NCBI GenBank assembly: GCA_965218715.1
Contig: CBDCLY010000038.1
Location: 1-64,000, forward strand
DNA: 64,000 nt
DNA from: CBDCLY01 sp965218715
GTDB lineage: Bacteria > Bacteroidota > Bacteroidia > Flavobacteriales_E > Vicingaceae
Direction: 5' to 3'
The notes beneath the pieces were generated by a model that worked only from the letters and a program-made list of their open reading frames with translations, was not told where the DNA came from and did no database searches. The translations under genes were made by a program, and so were the position numbers. Position 1 is the first letter of the stretch; every line of letters starts with the position of its first letter. Positions 9,646 through 19,733 of this stretch are shown one piece after another.

Positions 9646-12269
9646 TGAGAAAACTAGGTCTTCTTCTGTTTTTTACACTACTTTTTTGTGTTGATGGTTT
9701 TTCAACTCACAATAGAGCCGGGGAAATTACCTATAAACACATCAGTGGCTTAACTTATGAGTTTACTGTAACCATTTTTGCGGATCCCAATAGCCCTGCC
9801 ATTTCTAGAAAAGAAATTGAAATCAATTGGGGCGATAATACCAAAGCAGATTCATTAATTGTAAGTCCAAATACTGTAGATGTTGTTCCAGGATCAGTGG
9901 TAAAACGATTTTGGACTTCTAGGCATACTTTTCCTGGTCCAGGAAGTTACCGAGTAAGTGTTACGGACCTGAATCGCAATGGAGGAGTTGATAACATTAG
10001 CAACTCTAGTTCTGTTCCCTTTTACATTGAGAGCTTGTTAAGAATTAGCCCTATCGGAAACTTTTTTAATAATTCAGTAGAATTGAGAAATGACCCGATT
10101 GACGATGCTTGTGTGGGCCAAACATTTGTTCACAATCCAGGAGCTGTAGATCAAGATGGTGATAGTTTGGCATATTCAATTTCACCAAGCTATGGTTTAA
10201 ATGGAGATGTTGCACCAGGTTACTTTTTTCCTCCTGCCTCCACTAGCATTAGCGTTAATCCTCAAACGGGAGATTTAGTTTGGCAAAATCCTACTCAAGC
10301 GGGCTTGTATAATATTGCCATATTAATAAAAGAATATAGGAATGGGATTCTGCTGGGCGAAGTATTAAGAGACCTTCAAATTGTAGTTTATGTGGGTTGC
10401 AATAACACTCCTCCAACCATCTCCGTGAATCGAAATTATTGTGTTGAAGCAGAAAAAGCATTGCTGATTCCCGTTAATGCCTTTGATCAAGACTTAGGAG
10501 ATAAGGTAAGACTAGAATTTACAGGTGAAATATTTGAAAATTTCATCCCAAATCGAGCAACATTTAGCACAGGCCCCATTTCTAACCCTACTTCTGGAAA
10601 TGTGTTTTGGAGCACCATTTGTGATAATGTTCGTGAAAATCCATATTCATTAAGCATAAAAGCAACGGATGATGGTGGGCAAGACGGAAGAGGAGATTTA
10701 AGCACTTTTGAAAATAGCAGCATTCAAGTAATTGGGCCAGCACCTAAAAATGTGCTGGCGCAAAGTCAAAGAGAAAACATCAATCTAACTTGGGATCAAA
10801 GCATTTGTAATAATGCTGTTGCTTACAAAATTTATCGTAGAATAGATTCTTCTGGGTTTTTGCCAGACTCATGTGAAATTGGAGTTCCATCAAGTCTAGG
10901 CTTTCAAATGATCAAGCGGATTAATGATCTTAGCTTGACTCATTATTTAGATGATAATGATGGTAGAGGCCTGGTGCCTGGGCAAAAATATTGCTATCTG
11001 ATCACTGCTATTTTTTCAGGTAATATTGAAGGTTATGCTTCTAATGAATCCTGTAGCATCGTAGAGAAATTTGTGCCAGTAATGACTAAGGTTTCTGTTG
11101 ATAGTACAGCTGTTTTTTCAGGGGAGATAAAACTTTCTTGGTCTCAACCAGACACGATCGATGCCCAAGCATTTCCACCTCCATATCGTTATTTGGTATA
11201 TAAAAGAAATCAAGACGACACAAGAGAGTTATTGGATTCAACTGAAGGCTTGGCAAACGATAGCCTACTTATAAGTGCGATTAATACTTTAAATACCCAA
11301 TTTGAATATCAAGTTGAATTGAAAAGTGCTGCCAACAACCAATCAAGAAGTATGGGTTTTTCCTCACCAGCCAAAAGCATTTTTTTAAGCCAAGTAGCTA
11401 AGGATAACGCTGTAGAATTGAGCTGGAATGTGTCGGTGCCATGGACCAATCACAACTACCAAATATTCAGAAAGGCACCAACTGCATCTAGTTTTGTCTT
11501 TCTAGCCAATACAAATACTGCTACTTACTTGGATCAAGGTCTAAGCAATGGAAACCAATATTGTTACCTTGTGCAATCTAGTGGGTCTTATTCTATTGCA
11601 TCTGTTGATAGCCCATTGATAAATCGTTCACAAATCATTTGTGCTGTTCCAGAAGACATCGAACCGCCTTGCGCACCTATTTTAACTGTAATGGGAGATT
11701 GTGATTTGGACCAATTGAATCTAAATTGGGAAATAATAGATCAATCTTGTGGGGCAGTTTCAGAGGTTACAGATTATCAAATTTATCGCTCTGAAACCAT
11801 AGATGGAGTATTCAATTCTCAAGCCCAAACCAAAGACACTTTTTATATAAAAATGGCAAATACGATTGCTGGTTGTTATGCAGTTTCGGCTATTGATTCT
11901 AGCGGAAATGAAAGCAAATTAAGCAACCGAGTATGTATCGACTATTGCCCAAGTTATGAATTGCCAAACATCTTTACCCCAAATGGTGATGGTATCAATG
12001 ATTTATTAGTCCCCGTTATGAATCCAGGCTTTAAATATGTCGACTCTGTAGATATGAAAATATTTAACCGTTGGGGAGAAATGGTATTTGAGACAAATGA
12101 TCCTGAAATAAATTGGACAGGAAAATATTTAGGCACTAAAGACTTAGTCTCAAATGGAGTTTATTTTTACACATGTCTAGTTTTTGAAAATAACCTAACA
12201 GGACTAACTAGAAGAATTCTTAAAGGGACTGTTAATGTTCAAGATGGGAGACCAAATAAATTAGAATAA
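9645..12269 (+). CDS. T9SS type-B sorted surface protein with fibronectin-like repeats
   Basis: An 874-aa exported protein. A signal peptide (MRKLGLLLFFTLLFCVDGFS) precedes a THNRAGEITYKHISG start, PKD- or cadherin-like modules with DQDGDSLAYSISP, and fibronectin-III-like modules around residues 370-780 (YKIYRR, YQIFRK, YQIYRS recur). It ends in a gliding-motility-associated C-terminal domain (ELPNIFTPNGDGINDLL ... FNRWGEMVFE) that directs secretion by T9SS. It is probably an adhesin or matrix protein; no catalytic motif is seen. It overlaps mqnC and ribE by one base each, so it appears translationally coupled to two metabolic genes. Confidence 0.88.
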   Translation: MRKLGLLLFFTLLFCVDGFSTHNRAGEITYKHISGLTYEFTVTIFADPNSPAISRKEIEINWGDNTKADSLIVSPNTVDVVPGSVVKRFWTSRHTFPGPGSYRVSVTDLNRNGGVDNISNSSSVPFYIESLLRISPIGNFFNNSVELRNDPIDDACVGQTFVHNPGAVDQDGDSLAYSISPSYGLNGDVAPGYFFPPASTSISVNPQTGDLVWQNPTQAGLYNIAILIKEYRNGILLGEVLRDLQIVVYVGCNNTPPTISVNRNYCVEAEKALLIPVNAFDQDLGDKVRLEFTGEIFENFIPNRATFSTGPISNPTSGNVFWSTICDNVRENPYSLSIKATDDGGQDGRGDLSTFENSSIQVIGPAPKNVLAQSQRENINLTWDQSICNNAVAYKIYRRIDSSGFLPDSCEIGVPSSLGFQMIKRINDLSLTHYLDDNDGRGLVPGQKYCYLITAIFSGNIEGYASNESCSIVEKFVPVMTKVSVDSTAVFSGEIKLSWSQPDTIDAQAFPPPYRYLVYKRNQDDTRELLDSTEGLANDSLLISAINTLNTQFEYQVELKSAANNQSRSMGFSSPAKSIFLSQVAKDNAVELSWNVSVPWTNHNYQIFRKAPTASSFVFLANTNTATYLDQGLSNGNQYCYLVQSSGSYSIASVDSPLINRSQIICAVPEDIEPPCAPILTVMGDCDLDQLNLNWEIIDQSCGAVSEVTDYQIYRSETIDGVFNSQAQTKDTFYIKMANTIAGCYAVSAIDSSGNESKLSNRVCIDYCPSYELPNIFTPNGDGINDLLVPVMNPGFKYVDSVDMKIFNRWGEMVFETNDPEINWTGKYLGTKDLVSNGVYFYTCLVFENNLTGLTRRILKGTVNVQDGRPNKLE

Positions 12270-12850
12270 TGTTTACAGGAATTATAGAGGAAATGGGCCA
12301 AATTGTTGACCTAAACAGGGAGGGAGGCAATTTGCGTATTCGGGTTAAGTCAAATTTGACTAATGAGTTAAAAATTGATCAAAGTTTAGCCCACAATGGA
12401 GTTTGTCTAACGGTTGTTGCCATCGAGGAAAAAGAATACGAGGTAGTTGCAGTTGATGAAACTCTAAAATGTAGCAATTTCTCAAAGTTAGTTAAAGGCG
12501 AAGCTATCAATTTAGAGAGGTGCATGAAAATGAATGGACGACTGGATGGCCATATCGTCCAAGGGCATGTTGATACCAAGGCAAGACTAATAAAAAAAGA
12601 AGATTTAAACGGAAGTTGGCTTTTTCGCTTTCAATTGCAGGAGCCCAGCCTATTAATTGTTGAAAAGGGATCCATTTGCGTAAATGGAGTCAGTTTAACA
12701 GCCTTTGATATTGAAGATGATGCATTTAGTTTGGCAATCATTCCATACACTTATGAAAACACCGTTTTTCATCAATTTACTTTAGGGCAAGAGGTCAATA
12801 TTGAATTTGACGTTCTAGGGAAGTATGTAGCTAGAATGCAAAAAGCTTAA
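12269..12850 (+). CDS. ribE: Riboflavin synthase, alpha subunit
   Basis: Dismutates two lumazines to riboflavin. At 193 aa it has two lumazine-binding repeats: MFTGIIEEMGQI, then HNGVCLTVV in the first half and HIVQGHVDTKARL, then VNGVSLTAF in the second. No FMN riboswitch is seen upstream; the gene begins inside the stop of the preceding one. Its stop overlaps that of metF in a shared TTAA. Confidence 0.95.
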   Translation: MFTGIIEEMGQIVDLNREGGNLRIRVKSNLTNELKIDQSLAHNGVCLTVVAIEEKEYEVVAVDETLKCSNFSKLVKGEAINLERCMKMNGRLDGHIVQGHVDTKARLIKKEDLNGSWLFRFQLQEPSLLIVEKGSICVNGVSLTAFDIEDDAFSLAIIPYTYENTVFHQFTLGQEVNIEFDVLGKYVARMQKA

Positions 12851-13800
12851 AAAGCATTCCTTGCAATTTCCTTAACCGCTTTTGATTTGCCCATTGTATA
12901 GTAATGTATGCAAGGAACACCGTATTCGATGAGCTCCTTAGATTGTTGAATGGCCCACTCCTTTCCAACTATAGCAACGTCTTCATTCTTCTTGCATTTT
13001 TCTAATTCATCATTGAGTTCATTGGGTAGGTCAATATTGAAAAACTTGGGCAAGAAACTAATGTGTCTCAAACTTTCAATTGGTTTCATTCCAGGGATAA
13101 TTGGAACATCAATTCCCTCTGCTCTGCAGTCATCTACAAAGCGAAAGAATTTTTTATTATCGTAGAATAGTTGAGTTACAATGTAATGTGCTCCAGCATC
13201 TATTTTTTCTTTTAATCGCTTAATGTCTGCTTTTTGATTTGGGGCCTCAAAATGTTTCTCCGGATAACCTGCTACTCCTATTGAGAAGTTAGTGGGACTA
13301 GCAGCACCAATATTTTCATCCATGTATCTGCCTTCATTTAAATCAACAATTTGTTTCACTAAATCTACAGCATACCTATTCCCATCGGGCTCAGGTGTAA
13401 AATGAGGTTCTGTTTTAATGGGATCTCCTCGAAGTGCCAATACATTATCTATTCCTAAGAAATTTAAATCAATCAAAGCATTTTCAGTCTCTTCTTTCGA
13501 AAAACCACCACAAATAAGATGAGGCACTGCTTCAATGTTGTACTTGTTTTTGATGGCGGCACAAATTCCAACCGTACCAGGACGTTTTTTTATTGATATT
13601 TTTTCTAAATAGCCTTTTTCTCTTTTCTTGTAAATGAACTCTTCTCTATGGTAGGTTACATTTACAAAAGCAGGGTTGAACTCTAGTAAGGGGTCAATAC
13701 CATCGTAAATTGATTGTATACTTTTCCCTTTTAATGGAGGCAAGATTTCAAAAGAAAACAGGGTGTCTTTTGTAGAATTTAGTTGTTCAATTACTTTCAA
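12847..13800 (-). CDS. metF: Methylenetetrahydrofolate reductase
   Basis: FAD enzyme that makes 5-methyl-THF for methionine synthesis. Length is 317 aa. It has FSFEILPPLKGKS with the catalytic Glu, VNVTYHRE, LALRGDP and HYIVTQLFYDN. Homology places the start at a TTG codon (13800-13798), giving MKVIEQL; no in-frame ATG exists nearby. It ends convergently with ribE. Confidence 0.95.
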   Translation of the reverse strand: MKVIEQLNSTKDTLFSFEILPPLKGKSIQSIYDGIDPLLEFNPAFVNVTYHREEFIYKKREKGYLEKISIKKRPGTVGICAAIKNKYNIEAVPHLICGGFSKEETENALIDLNFLGIDNVLALRGDPIKTEPHFTPEPDGNRYAVDLVKQIVDLNEGRYMDENIGAASPTNFSIGVAGYPEKHFEAPNQKADIKRLKEKIDAGAHYIVTQLFYDNKKFFRFVDDCRAEGIDVPIIPGMKPIESLRHISFLPKFFNIDLPNELNDELEKCKKNEDVAIVGKEWAIQQSKELIEYGVPCIHYYTMGKSKAVKEIARNAF

Positions 13801-13827
13801 TAGAATAAATTTTGAGACGAAATTAAC

Positions 13828-13854
13828 AAAAAAGCCCCGCTAAGTGCGAGGCTT
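13828..13854 (-). terminator. Intrinsic terminator of the 898-aa surface-protein gene
   Basis: On the minus strand a 9-bp stem with one U-G pair (13854-13846 with 13840-13832) closes a 5-nt loop and is followed by a T-run. It separates the surface-protein gene from metF. Confidence 0.8.
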
Positions 13855-13873
13855 CTTTAATCTTAGGATAAGT

Positions 13874-16570
13874 TTAGCGCAATAGGGTAATGGTTCCTTT
13901 CATTGTGCCTAATGTATTGTCATTGATTTCAAGGATGTAGTAATAAACTCCGTCTTCAAAGTCTTCTCCACCCCAATCATTTCGATAATCTGCATCTTCA
14001 TAAACAAGTTTCCCCCATCTATTGTACAGTTGAAGTTTGCTGCCAGGAAACAATTCAACTAAGTCAAAGGCCAAGAGATCATTTACACCATCACCATTTG
14101 GGGTAAAGATATTTGTAGGTTTTACAACCGCTTCACATGATCCGGCACCTTCTGTTTCACTGTATTTACAGGCTGCTGTTTCAGCAACTTCAGCATTTAC
14201 TGCTCTTATCAATAAACTCACTTGAGCTCCAAACGCAGTGTGACTAAGACCACCCTGGCCATTGGCTGCAATCCATCCAGTTCTAGATCCGTCTGCACGA
14301 ATTTCTTGAACTTCGTATGCGTCAGCGCCTAGGACTACATTCCAGTCAAAGATTTGCTTAACAACTCCATTTTCGAAGGTTACCTGTGTACATAAAGCCT
14401 CAGGTCTTGCAAGAGAATCAGCAACAGTAATGTTAACTGAGTCTGCCATCGTACAAGCATTTCTTCTAGTAACTTCTAATTTATAAGTTCCTTTTGTTGT
14501 GATGAAAACAGAATCATTTGTTTGCCCAAACAAGGTGTCTCCATCAAGGAACCATTGGTAAGAATGTTCGCTAGGGACTTTATATTCTTCAACCATATTG
14601 TACAACCAGTATTCATCTGAGAAACAGATCGTAGAATCTCTTCCTATTTTTACTTGAAGTGGAGTAGTAGTAATTTCAAAAGTATCCTCTTCAGTACACA
14701 AGCCATTTAAGGTTACTTCAGAATAGAATTTACCTCCTCTATCAAAGCTGCTCACATTAAAAATTTGATTTGTACTTACTATTTCAAACATCCCTGTTTT
14801 GTCGTTGAACCAATACCAAGTGTGATTGCTACCTTGCATGACAGTGTCTAGACGTATTCTTAAACTGTCAATTTCGTCTGGGCATAAGTAATAATTAGGA
14901 ACTTCTACCGGTCTATTTTCAGTGATTTCTACCTCAAAGTCATCAGAATCAAAACATCCTTTTACATTTACTTCAACAGTCCAAGTACCATTAGAATCCA
15001 CTACCTGACTTTGTAAGCTATCTCCTCCAATAGGAACTCCTTCAAAGGACCAAGCATAATAAGAGGCTTTTGCTAAAGCAACAGTTGCTATAGGAGCAGG
15101 ATCAGCTGGTCTACAAACAAATATTTTGTCAAAGTCGAGGTCAAATTGGAAATTATTCAAGACCCTAACGTCAAGTGCAGTAAACTCTGGGACATTGATA
15201 CCACATTTGGTTTGAAGGGTATTAAAATCATCACCAGTTTTAAAGAACAATTTATAATCGCCTGGTCCAATAGGTTCATAGAGCACTACCGTAAAATGTG
15301 TAAATTCATTGTTAACACAATTGGTTGCAAATACCGTGTCAATTGCAAAAACTGCTGTTGGATTCTCAACCGGACCTTGCATCAGCCTAAAGTCACTGCC
15401 GTTGGGTTCTAGTGTGTTGCATTGCAGGGCAATGTTCATCCTCACATTAAACTGAGTTGCGGCACAATTAATCTCAATAACGTCATTAAACACTGGAGGA
15501 TTGTTAGGATCAATAGGAGCATTAGGATCAAGTGGATCATTGGAGAAATTCGGCAATTGAGTTAAACAGTTTACACCAAAAATAAATCGGGTATCCCTCA
15601 TGATTTCTCCTACCAATATTTTTCGCGTAGCAATAGTAGCAAGTGAATCGCCGTTTACAAAAATGGAATCGATAAAACAACTGTCTCGCCATTCTTCCAC
15701 AACATAGGCAAAGGCACCTGTAAAGGCCTGGGCCGGGGTGAAAGTTAAAATTCCATTCTCCCCATCAAAGTTTACCGGCCTGTTCACTACGGGGAGTGGG
15801 TCATTTACAGAGTATCCAGCAGTAAATCCAACTGGCGTTCCAGCTGCACTTAAAGGATTAACCATTCTATAGGCTAAAGAATCTCCATCTGCATCAGAAG
15901 CACCGATGAAATACTTGTAATTTTTACCAACACAGAAAGTTACAACCGGACGGTCATCGTTAAATTTTGCTGCATTATTGTATGATAAATTATTGGCGCA
16001 GGTATCATTTGGTGGAACTCCATTTGGCCCTGTAACCACAGTGTCACAGGCAAAAGTGTTGTTGATCTTGGTTTCAGCATAAATGGCGCCACCATTTACA
16101 TTTTCATTATTTCCAGGTCTACAACATAAACTCCAAGAAAAAGTCCAATCTCTGCATGGTCCAGGTAATTCAATATTAAAAGTTCCGTCTGGATTGTAAT
16201 ATCGATACAAGTATTCCTCAGTACAGGCAACTTCATCTCCTGTAACGCAGTTGTTTAATAAGATTCTTCCTCCTCCTAAAGTGTCTGTTCCAGTTACTAT
16301 CGAATAAGGATCCATTTGAAAAGTCAAATTACCATAGCATGTTGAACTTACCGTCATCGTTAAAACTGTAGGAGCAGAAGCATTATTTCCTGAACAATCT
16401 CTATAAAATTTTACTTCAGGAATGTACTTGTCAGGGAAGGTACATGGAGCCCAACCCGTATCATTATGAACAACATCAATTTGTGTTGCTGCCGTGTGTG
16501 TGGCAAAAAGGCTTGGACTTAAGGCTAAGGCCAAGAAAAGAGGGAGTATTGTTTGTAAAAGCGTTTTCAT
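13874..16570 (-). CDS. T9SS type-B sorted surface protein (PKD-like, gliding-associated C-terminus)
   Basis: An 898-aa exported protein with a signal peptide (MKTLLQTILPLFLALALSPSLFA) and a cysteine-rich N-terminal region (YRDCSGNNASAP, WSLCCRPGNNENVNG). A DADGDSLAYRMVNPL module, like the one in the 874-aa protein, is followed by Ig- or PKD-like modules. It ends in VVKPTNIFTPNGDGVNDLLAFD ... YNRWGKLVYED, the CHU_C or type-B T9SS signal. It is probably a large adhesin. Two related proteins lie within 7 kb, on opposite strands either side of ribE-metF. Confidence 0.88.
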   Translation of the reverse strand: MKTLLQTILPLFLALALSPSLFATHTAATQIDVVHNDTGWAPCTFPDKYIPEVKFYRDCSGNNASAPTVLTMTVSSTCYGNLTFQMDPYSIVTGTDTLGGGRILLNNCVTGDEVACTEEYLYRYYNPDGTFNIELPGPCRDWTFSWSLCCRPGNNENVNGGAIYAETKINNTFACDTVVTGPNGVPPNDTCANNLSYNNAAKFNDDRPVVTFCVGKNYKYFIGASDADGDSLAYRMVNPLSAAGTPVGFTAGYSVNDPLPVVNRPVNFDGENGILTFTPAQAFTGAFAYVVEEWRDSCFIDSIFVNGDSLATIATRKILVGEIMRDTRFIFGVNCLTQLPNFSNDPLDPNAPIDPNNPPVFNDVIEINCAATQFNVRMNIALQCNTLEPNGSDFRLMQGPVENPTAVFAIDTVFATNCVNNEFTHFTVVLYEPIGPGDYKLFFKTGDDFNTLQTKCGINVPEFTALDVRVLNNFQFDLDFDKIFVCRPADPAPIATVALAKASYYAWSFEGVPIGGDSLQSQVVDSNGTWTVEVNVKGCFDSDDFEVEITENRPVEVPNYYLCPDEIDSLRIRLDTVMQGSNHTWYWFNDKTGMFEIVSTNQIFNVSSFDRGGKFYSEVTLNGLCTEEDTFEITTTPLQVKIGRDSTICFSDEYWLYNMVEEYKVPSEHSYQWFLDGDTLFGQTNDSVFITTKGTYKLEVTRRNACTMADSVNITVADSLARPEALCTQVTFENGVVKQIFDWNVVLGADAYEVQEIRADGSRTGWIAANGQGGLSHTAFGAQVSLLIRAVNAEVAETAACKYSETEGAGSCEAVVKPTNIFTPNGDGVNDLLAFDLVELFPGSKLQLYNRWGKLVYEDADYRNDWGGEDFEDGVYYYILEINDNTLGTMKGTITLLR

Positions 16571-16728
16571 GCTATTGCTCTATTTAGTAGACGATGTAAA
16601 TTTTCTGCAAGATGTAAAGAAACGGTTTTTTTCCTTTATTATCAATACCTCTATGCATTCTCTACACATTGACGCAAGTGCTATAAATTTAGTTGCACTC
16701 TTAAAAATATAATTCTGTGTTTTAAACT

Positions 16729-16736
16729 TAATTTTG
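16729..16736 (+). promoter_or_regulatory. Candidate -7 box (TAATTTTG) for lepA
   Basis: It fits TAnnTTTG and would start a transcript about 12 nt before the ATG at 16753. No clear -33 element is seen. The rest of the 182-bp divergent gap 16571-16752 is AT-rich with nothing recognisable. Confidence 0.35.
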
Positions 16737-16752
16737 AAATTCATTTTATTGC

Positions 16753-18577
16753 ATGAAACAGTTTAGAAACTTTTGTATTATCGCCCATATTGATCATGGG
16801 AAAAGCACCTTGGCAGACCGACTTCTAGAGGCAACTCAAACGATTTCTAGTCGTGATTTACAGGCTCAAACGCTTGACGATATGGACCTTGAAAGAGAAA
16901 GAGGAATTACTATAAAAAGTCATGCAATTCAAATGAATTACTTCCAAGATGATCAAGAGTATCAATTAAATTTGATCGATACCCCTGGTCATGTGGATTT
17001 CTCATATGAGGTTTCTAGCGATCAATTGCTGCCTGCGAAGGAGCTTTGTTAATTGTAGATGCTGCTCAAGGAATTCAAGCACAAACCATATCTAATTTAT
17101 ATTTGGCTTTAGAGCATGATTTAGAAATTATTCCGGTATCTCAACAAAATTGATCTTACCAAGTGCAATGCCAGAAGAGGTAAAAGATCAAATTATTGAC
17201 TTGATTGGATGCAAAAGAGAAGATATTCTTGTCTGCAAGTGGCAAAACTGGTCAAGGTGTTCAATGAGTATTTTAGAAGCAATTGTAGAGCCGAGTGCCA
17301 TGCGCCTAGTTGGCGATCCTAAAGCTCCTTTGCAAGCTTTGGTTTTCGATTCTGTCTTTCGATTCTTATCGAGGTATAATAGCTTATTTCAAAGTAGTAA
17401 ATGGAGAAATCAAGTAAAGGTGAAAAAGTGAAAGTTTGTAAATACTGGGAAAGAGTATTTTGCGGATGAAGTAGGGGTGTTTAAGACTTAAAGAAAGAAG
17501 TCAAGAAAAACGTTGTTAAAACTGGTGATGTAGGTTATATAATTTCAGGGATAAAATCAGCAAAGGAAGTAAAAGTTGGTGATACGCTTACTTCAGTTGG
17601 CTAATCCTTGCTCGAAGATGGCAATACAAGGTTTTGAGGTAGTAAAACCGATGGTGTTTGCTGGAATTTATCCGGTAGATACTGAAGAGTACGAAGAGCT
17701 TAGAGAAGCGATGGAGAAATTGCAATTAAATGATGCCTCGTTAACTTTTGAGCCAGAATCGTCTGCTGCCTTAGGCTTTGGTTTTAGATGTGGGTTCTTA
17801 GGAATGTTACACATGGAGATTATTCAAGAACGACTAGAACGTGAGTTTGATATGACTGTTATTACAACAGTGCCAAACGTTTCTTATTACGCTTATTTAA
17901 ATAAGAGCACCTGAAGATGCGATTTTAATAAATAATCCTTCTGACCTACCTGAGGTAACGATTCTGAATAAAGTTGAAGAGCCATTTATTAAAGCACAAA
18001 TTATAACCAAATCTGATTACGTGGGTTCTATTATGAACTTATGTATTGAGAAACGAGGGGAACTTGCAAAACCAAATTTATTTAACAACAGATCGTGTTG
18101 AGTTGGTTTTTCAGTATGCCATTAGCAGAAATTGTATTTGATTTTTATGATAAATTAAAAACGATTTCAAGAGGTTATGCTTCTTTTGATTATCATCCAA
18201 TTGGCTATAAAGAGTCTAAGCTGGTTAAAGATGGATTTGCTTGTTAAATGGAGATCAAGTAGATGCACTTATCTGCTTTAATTCATAAAGACAAAGCCCA
18301 TGATTTAGGGAAAAAGATCTGTTTGAAATTAAGAGAATTGATCCCACGTCAGCAATTTGATATCGCTATACAAGCTGCTATTGGAGCAAAAATTATATCT
18401 AGAGAAAATGTAAAAGCCCTAAGAAAGGATGTTACTGCCAAATGTTATGGTGGAGATATTACCCGTAAGCGTAAATTGCTAGAAAAGCAGAAAAAAGGGA
18501 AAAAGAGAATGCGTCAAATTGGTAGCGTAGAAGTTCCTCAAAATGCCTTCATGGCGGTCCTCAAACTCGACGATTAA
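16753..18577 (+). pseudogene. lepA: Elongation factor 4 (LepA), disrupted by about 20 small insertions
   Basis: Ribosomal back-translocase GTPase. AHIDHGKST (G1), LDDMDLERERGITIKS (switch I) and DTPGH (G3) are intact in the first 270 bp. From about 17019 to 18268 the frame shifts roughly every 60 bp. Following LepA homology, all the lesions are extra bases (for example near 17019, 17155, 17360, 17415, 17434, 17493, 17600, 17906, 18230 and 18268). Removing 22 bases gives exactly 601 codons, the normal LepA length. The tail (KLRELIPRQQFDIAIQAAIG ... VPQNAFMAVLKLDD) is intact. Insertion-only damage fits a poor consensus better than natural decay, so the organism may have an intact gene. Confidence 0.85.
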
Positions 18578-18579
18578 GT

Positions 18580-19623
18580 TTATTTCGTATGATTCCAGCC
18601 TTGTGCGCTTAGTGGAATTAACTGCTCAGATCCAGAAGCAACCATATTGCAGCCTGAGGCCTGGTCTACAACATGCCCAATGATTCTAATTTTTTTGTTG
18701 CTTTTTATCAATTTTACTTGATCGATGGGAACAGTAAATAGCAATTCATAATCTTCTCCACCATTTAATGCCGCTACATAAGGGTCAATCTTAAACTCTT
18801 CTGCAGTGCTAATTGTAATGGGATCAATTGGTAGTTTTTCTTGATAAATCTGAACACCGCATTTAGATTGTTTGGCAATGTGAATCAACTCTGATGAAAG
18901 GCCATCTGAAACATCTATCATTGAAGTTGGCAATAAATTGTTTTCAGAAAAGAAAGCGATAATATCCTTTCTGGCTTCAGGTTTTAATTGTCGTTCAAGT
19001 AAATAATCTTGTCCAGAAAAATCAGGTTGAATTTGGCTGTTCTCATTGAATAAAGTTTTTTCTCTTTCTAATAAATGCAAACCCATATAGGCCGCGCCAA
19101 GGTCGCCACTTACACAAATCAAATCGTTTTCTTTTGCTCCAGATCTTTTAACGATCTCATTCTCTGTCGCTGAACCAATTGCAGTAACACTAATTACCAA
19201 GCCAGAATTAGAAGAGCTAGTGTCACCACCAATTAAATCTACACCATACAGTTCACAAGCTAAAGCAATTCCCTCATACAATTCTTCTAGAGCCTCAATC
19301 GACATTCTATTGGAAAGGGCCAGAGAAACGGTTATTTGTTCTGGCTTTGCATTCATTGCATAAATGTCGGAGAGATTGGTAACAACTGCTTTGTATCCCA
19401 AGTGTTTCAAAGGGGTATACAATAAGTCAAAATGCACTCCTTCCACTAACAAATCGGTGCTAATTAACTGGCTCTTCTTTTCAATGTTAAGAATGGCCGC
19501 ATCATCACCTATGCCTAGCTTAGTACTAGAATTCTTAATCTCAAATCTCTCCGTTAAGTGTTTGATTAATTCAAATTCTCCTAATTCAGAAAGGGGCCTT
19601 GGGTTGTTTTTCTCTTCTAACAT
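18580..19623 (-). CDS. thiL: Thiamine-monophosphate kinase
   Basis: ATP-dependent last step of thiamine diphosphate synthesis. At 347 aa it begins LSELGEFELIKHL and has GIGDDAAIL (metal-binding Asp pair), VTNLSDIYAMNAKP, LIGGDTSSS, CVSGDLGAAYMGL and ALNGGEDYELLF. It is convergent with lepA with a 2-nt gap. A promoter box sits 5 nt before the ATG, so the mRNA may be leaderless. Confidence 0.94.
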   Translation of the reverse strand: MLEEKNNPRPLSELGEFELIKHLTERFEIKNSSTKLGIGDDAAILNIEKKSQLISTDLLVEGVHFDLLYTPLKHLGYKAVVTNLSDIYAMNAKPEQITVSLALSNRMSIEALEELYEGIALACELYGVDLIGGDTSSSNSGLVISVTAIGSATENEIVKRSGAKENDLICVSGDLGAAYMGLHLLEREKTLFNENSQIQPDFSGQDYLLERQLKPEARKDIIAFFSENNLLPTSMIDVSDGLSSELIHIAKQSKCGVQIYQEKLPIDPITISTAEEFKIDPYVAALNGGEDYELLFTVPIDQVKLIKSNKKIRIIGHVVDQASGCNMVASGSEQLIPLSAQGWNHTK

Positions 19624-19627
19624 CTTG

Positions 19628-19635
19628 CAAAACTA
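19628..19635 (-). promoter_or_regulatory. -7 box (TAGTTTTG) abutting the thiL start
   Basis: It matches TAnnTTTG. The last G is 5 nt before the ATG (19623), which leaves no room for a 5' leader. Confidence 0.45.
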
Positions 19636-19703
19636 ATTATTCTAATAAGAGCTTTGATGAAGAACAATAGGCTAAATGCATTGTTAGACTAGTAGAATGC
19701 CTG

Positions 19704-19729
19704 CTTATTTATATTAAGTCTAAATAAAG
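19704..19729 (+). promoter_or_regulatory. Imperfect inverted repeat in the suf promoter, candidate operator
   Basis: The arms CTTATTTA (19704-19711) and TAAATAAAG (19721-19729) flank 9 nt just upstream of the suf -7 box. The right part, GTCTAAATAAAG (19718-19729), recurs exactly at 35586-35597, next to another Fe-S gene (nfu). An iron- or Fe-S-responsive repressor site is an inference. Confidence 0.35.
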
Positions 19730-19733
19730 GTAG

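Noticed and set aside
12100..12269. FMN riboswitch upstream of riboflavin synthase
   Set aside because: The preceding gene overlaps ribE by one base, and no RFN-like conserved segments are seen.
16571..16752. Small RNA or tRNA in the gap between the surface protein and lepA
   Set aside because: No cloverleaf, no strong hairpin with T-run, only an AT-rich promoter-like stretch.
17019..18268. Programmed frameshifting or bypassing in lepA
   Set aside because: About twenty sites in 1.25 kb with no common slippery context cannot be a plausible translational mechanism.
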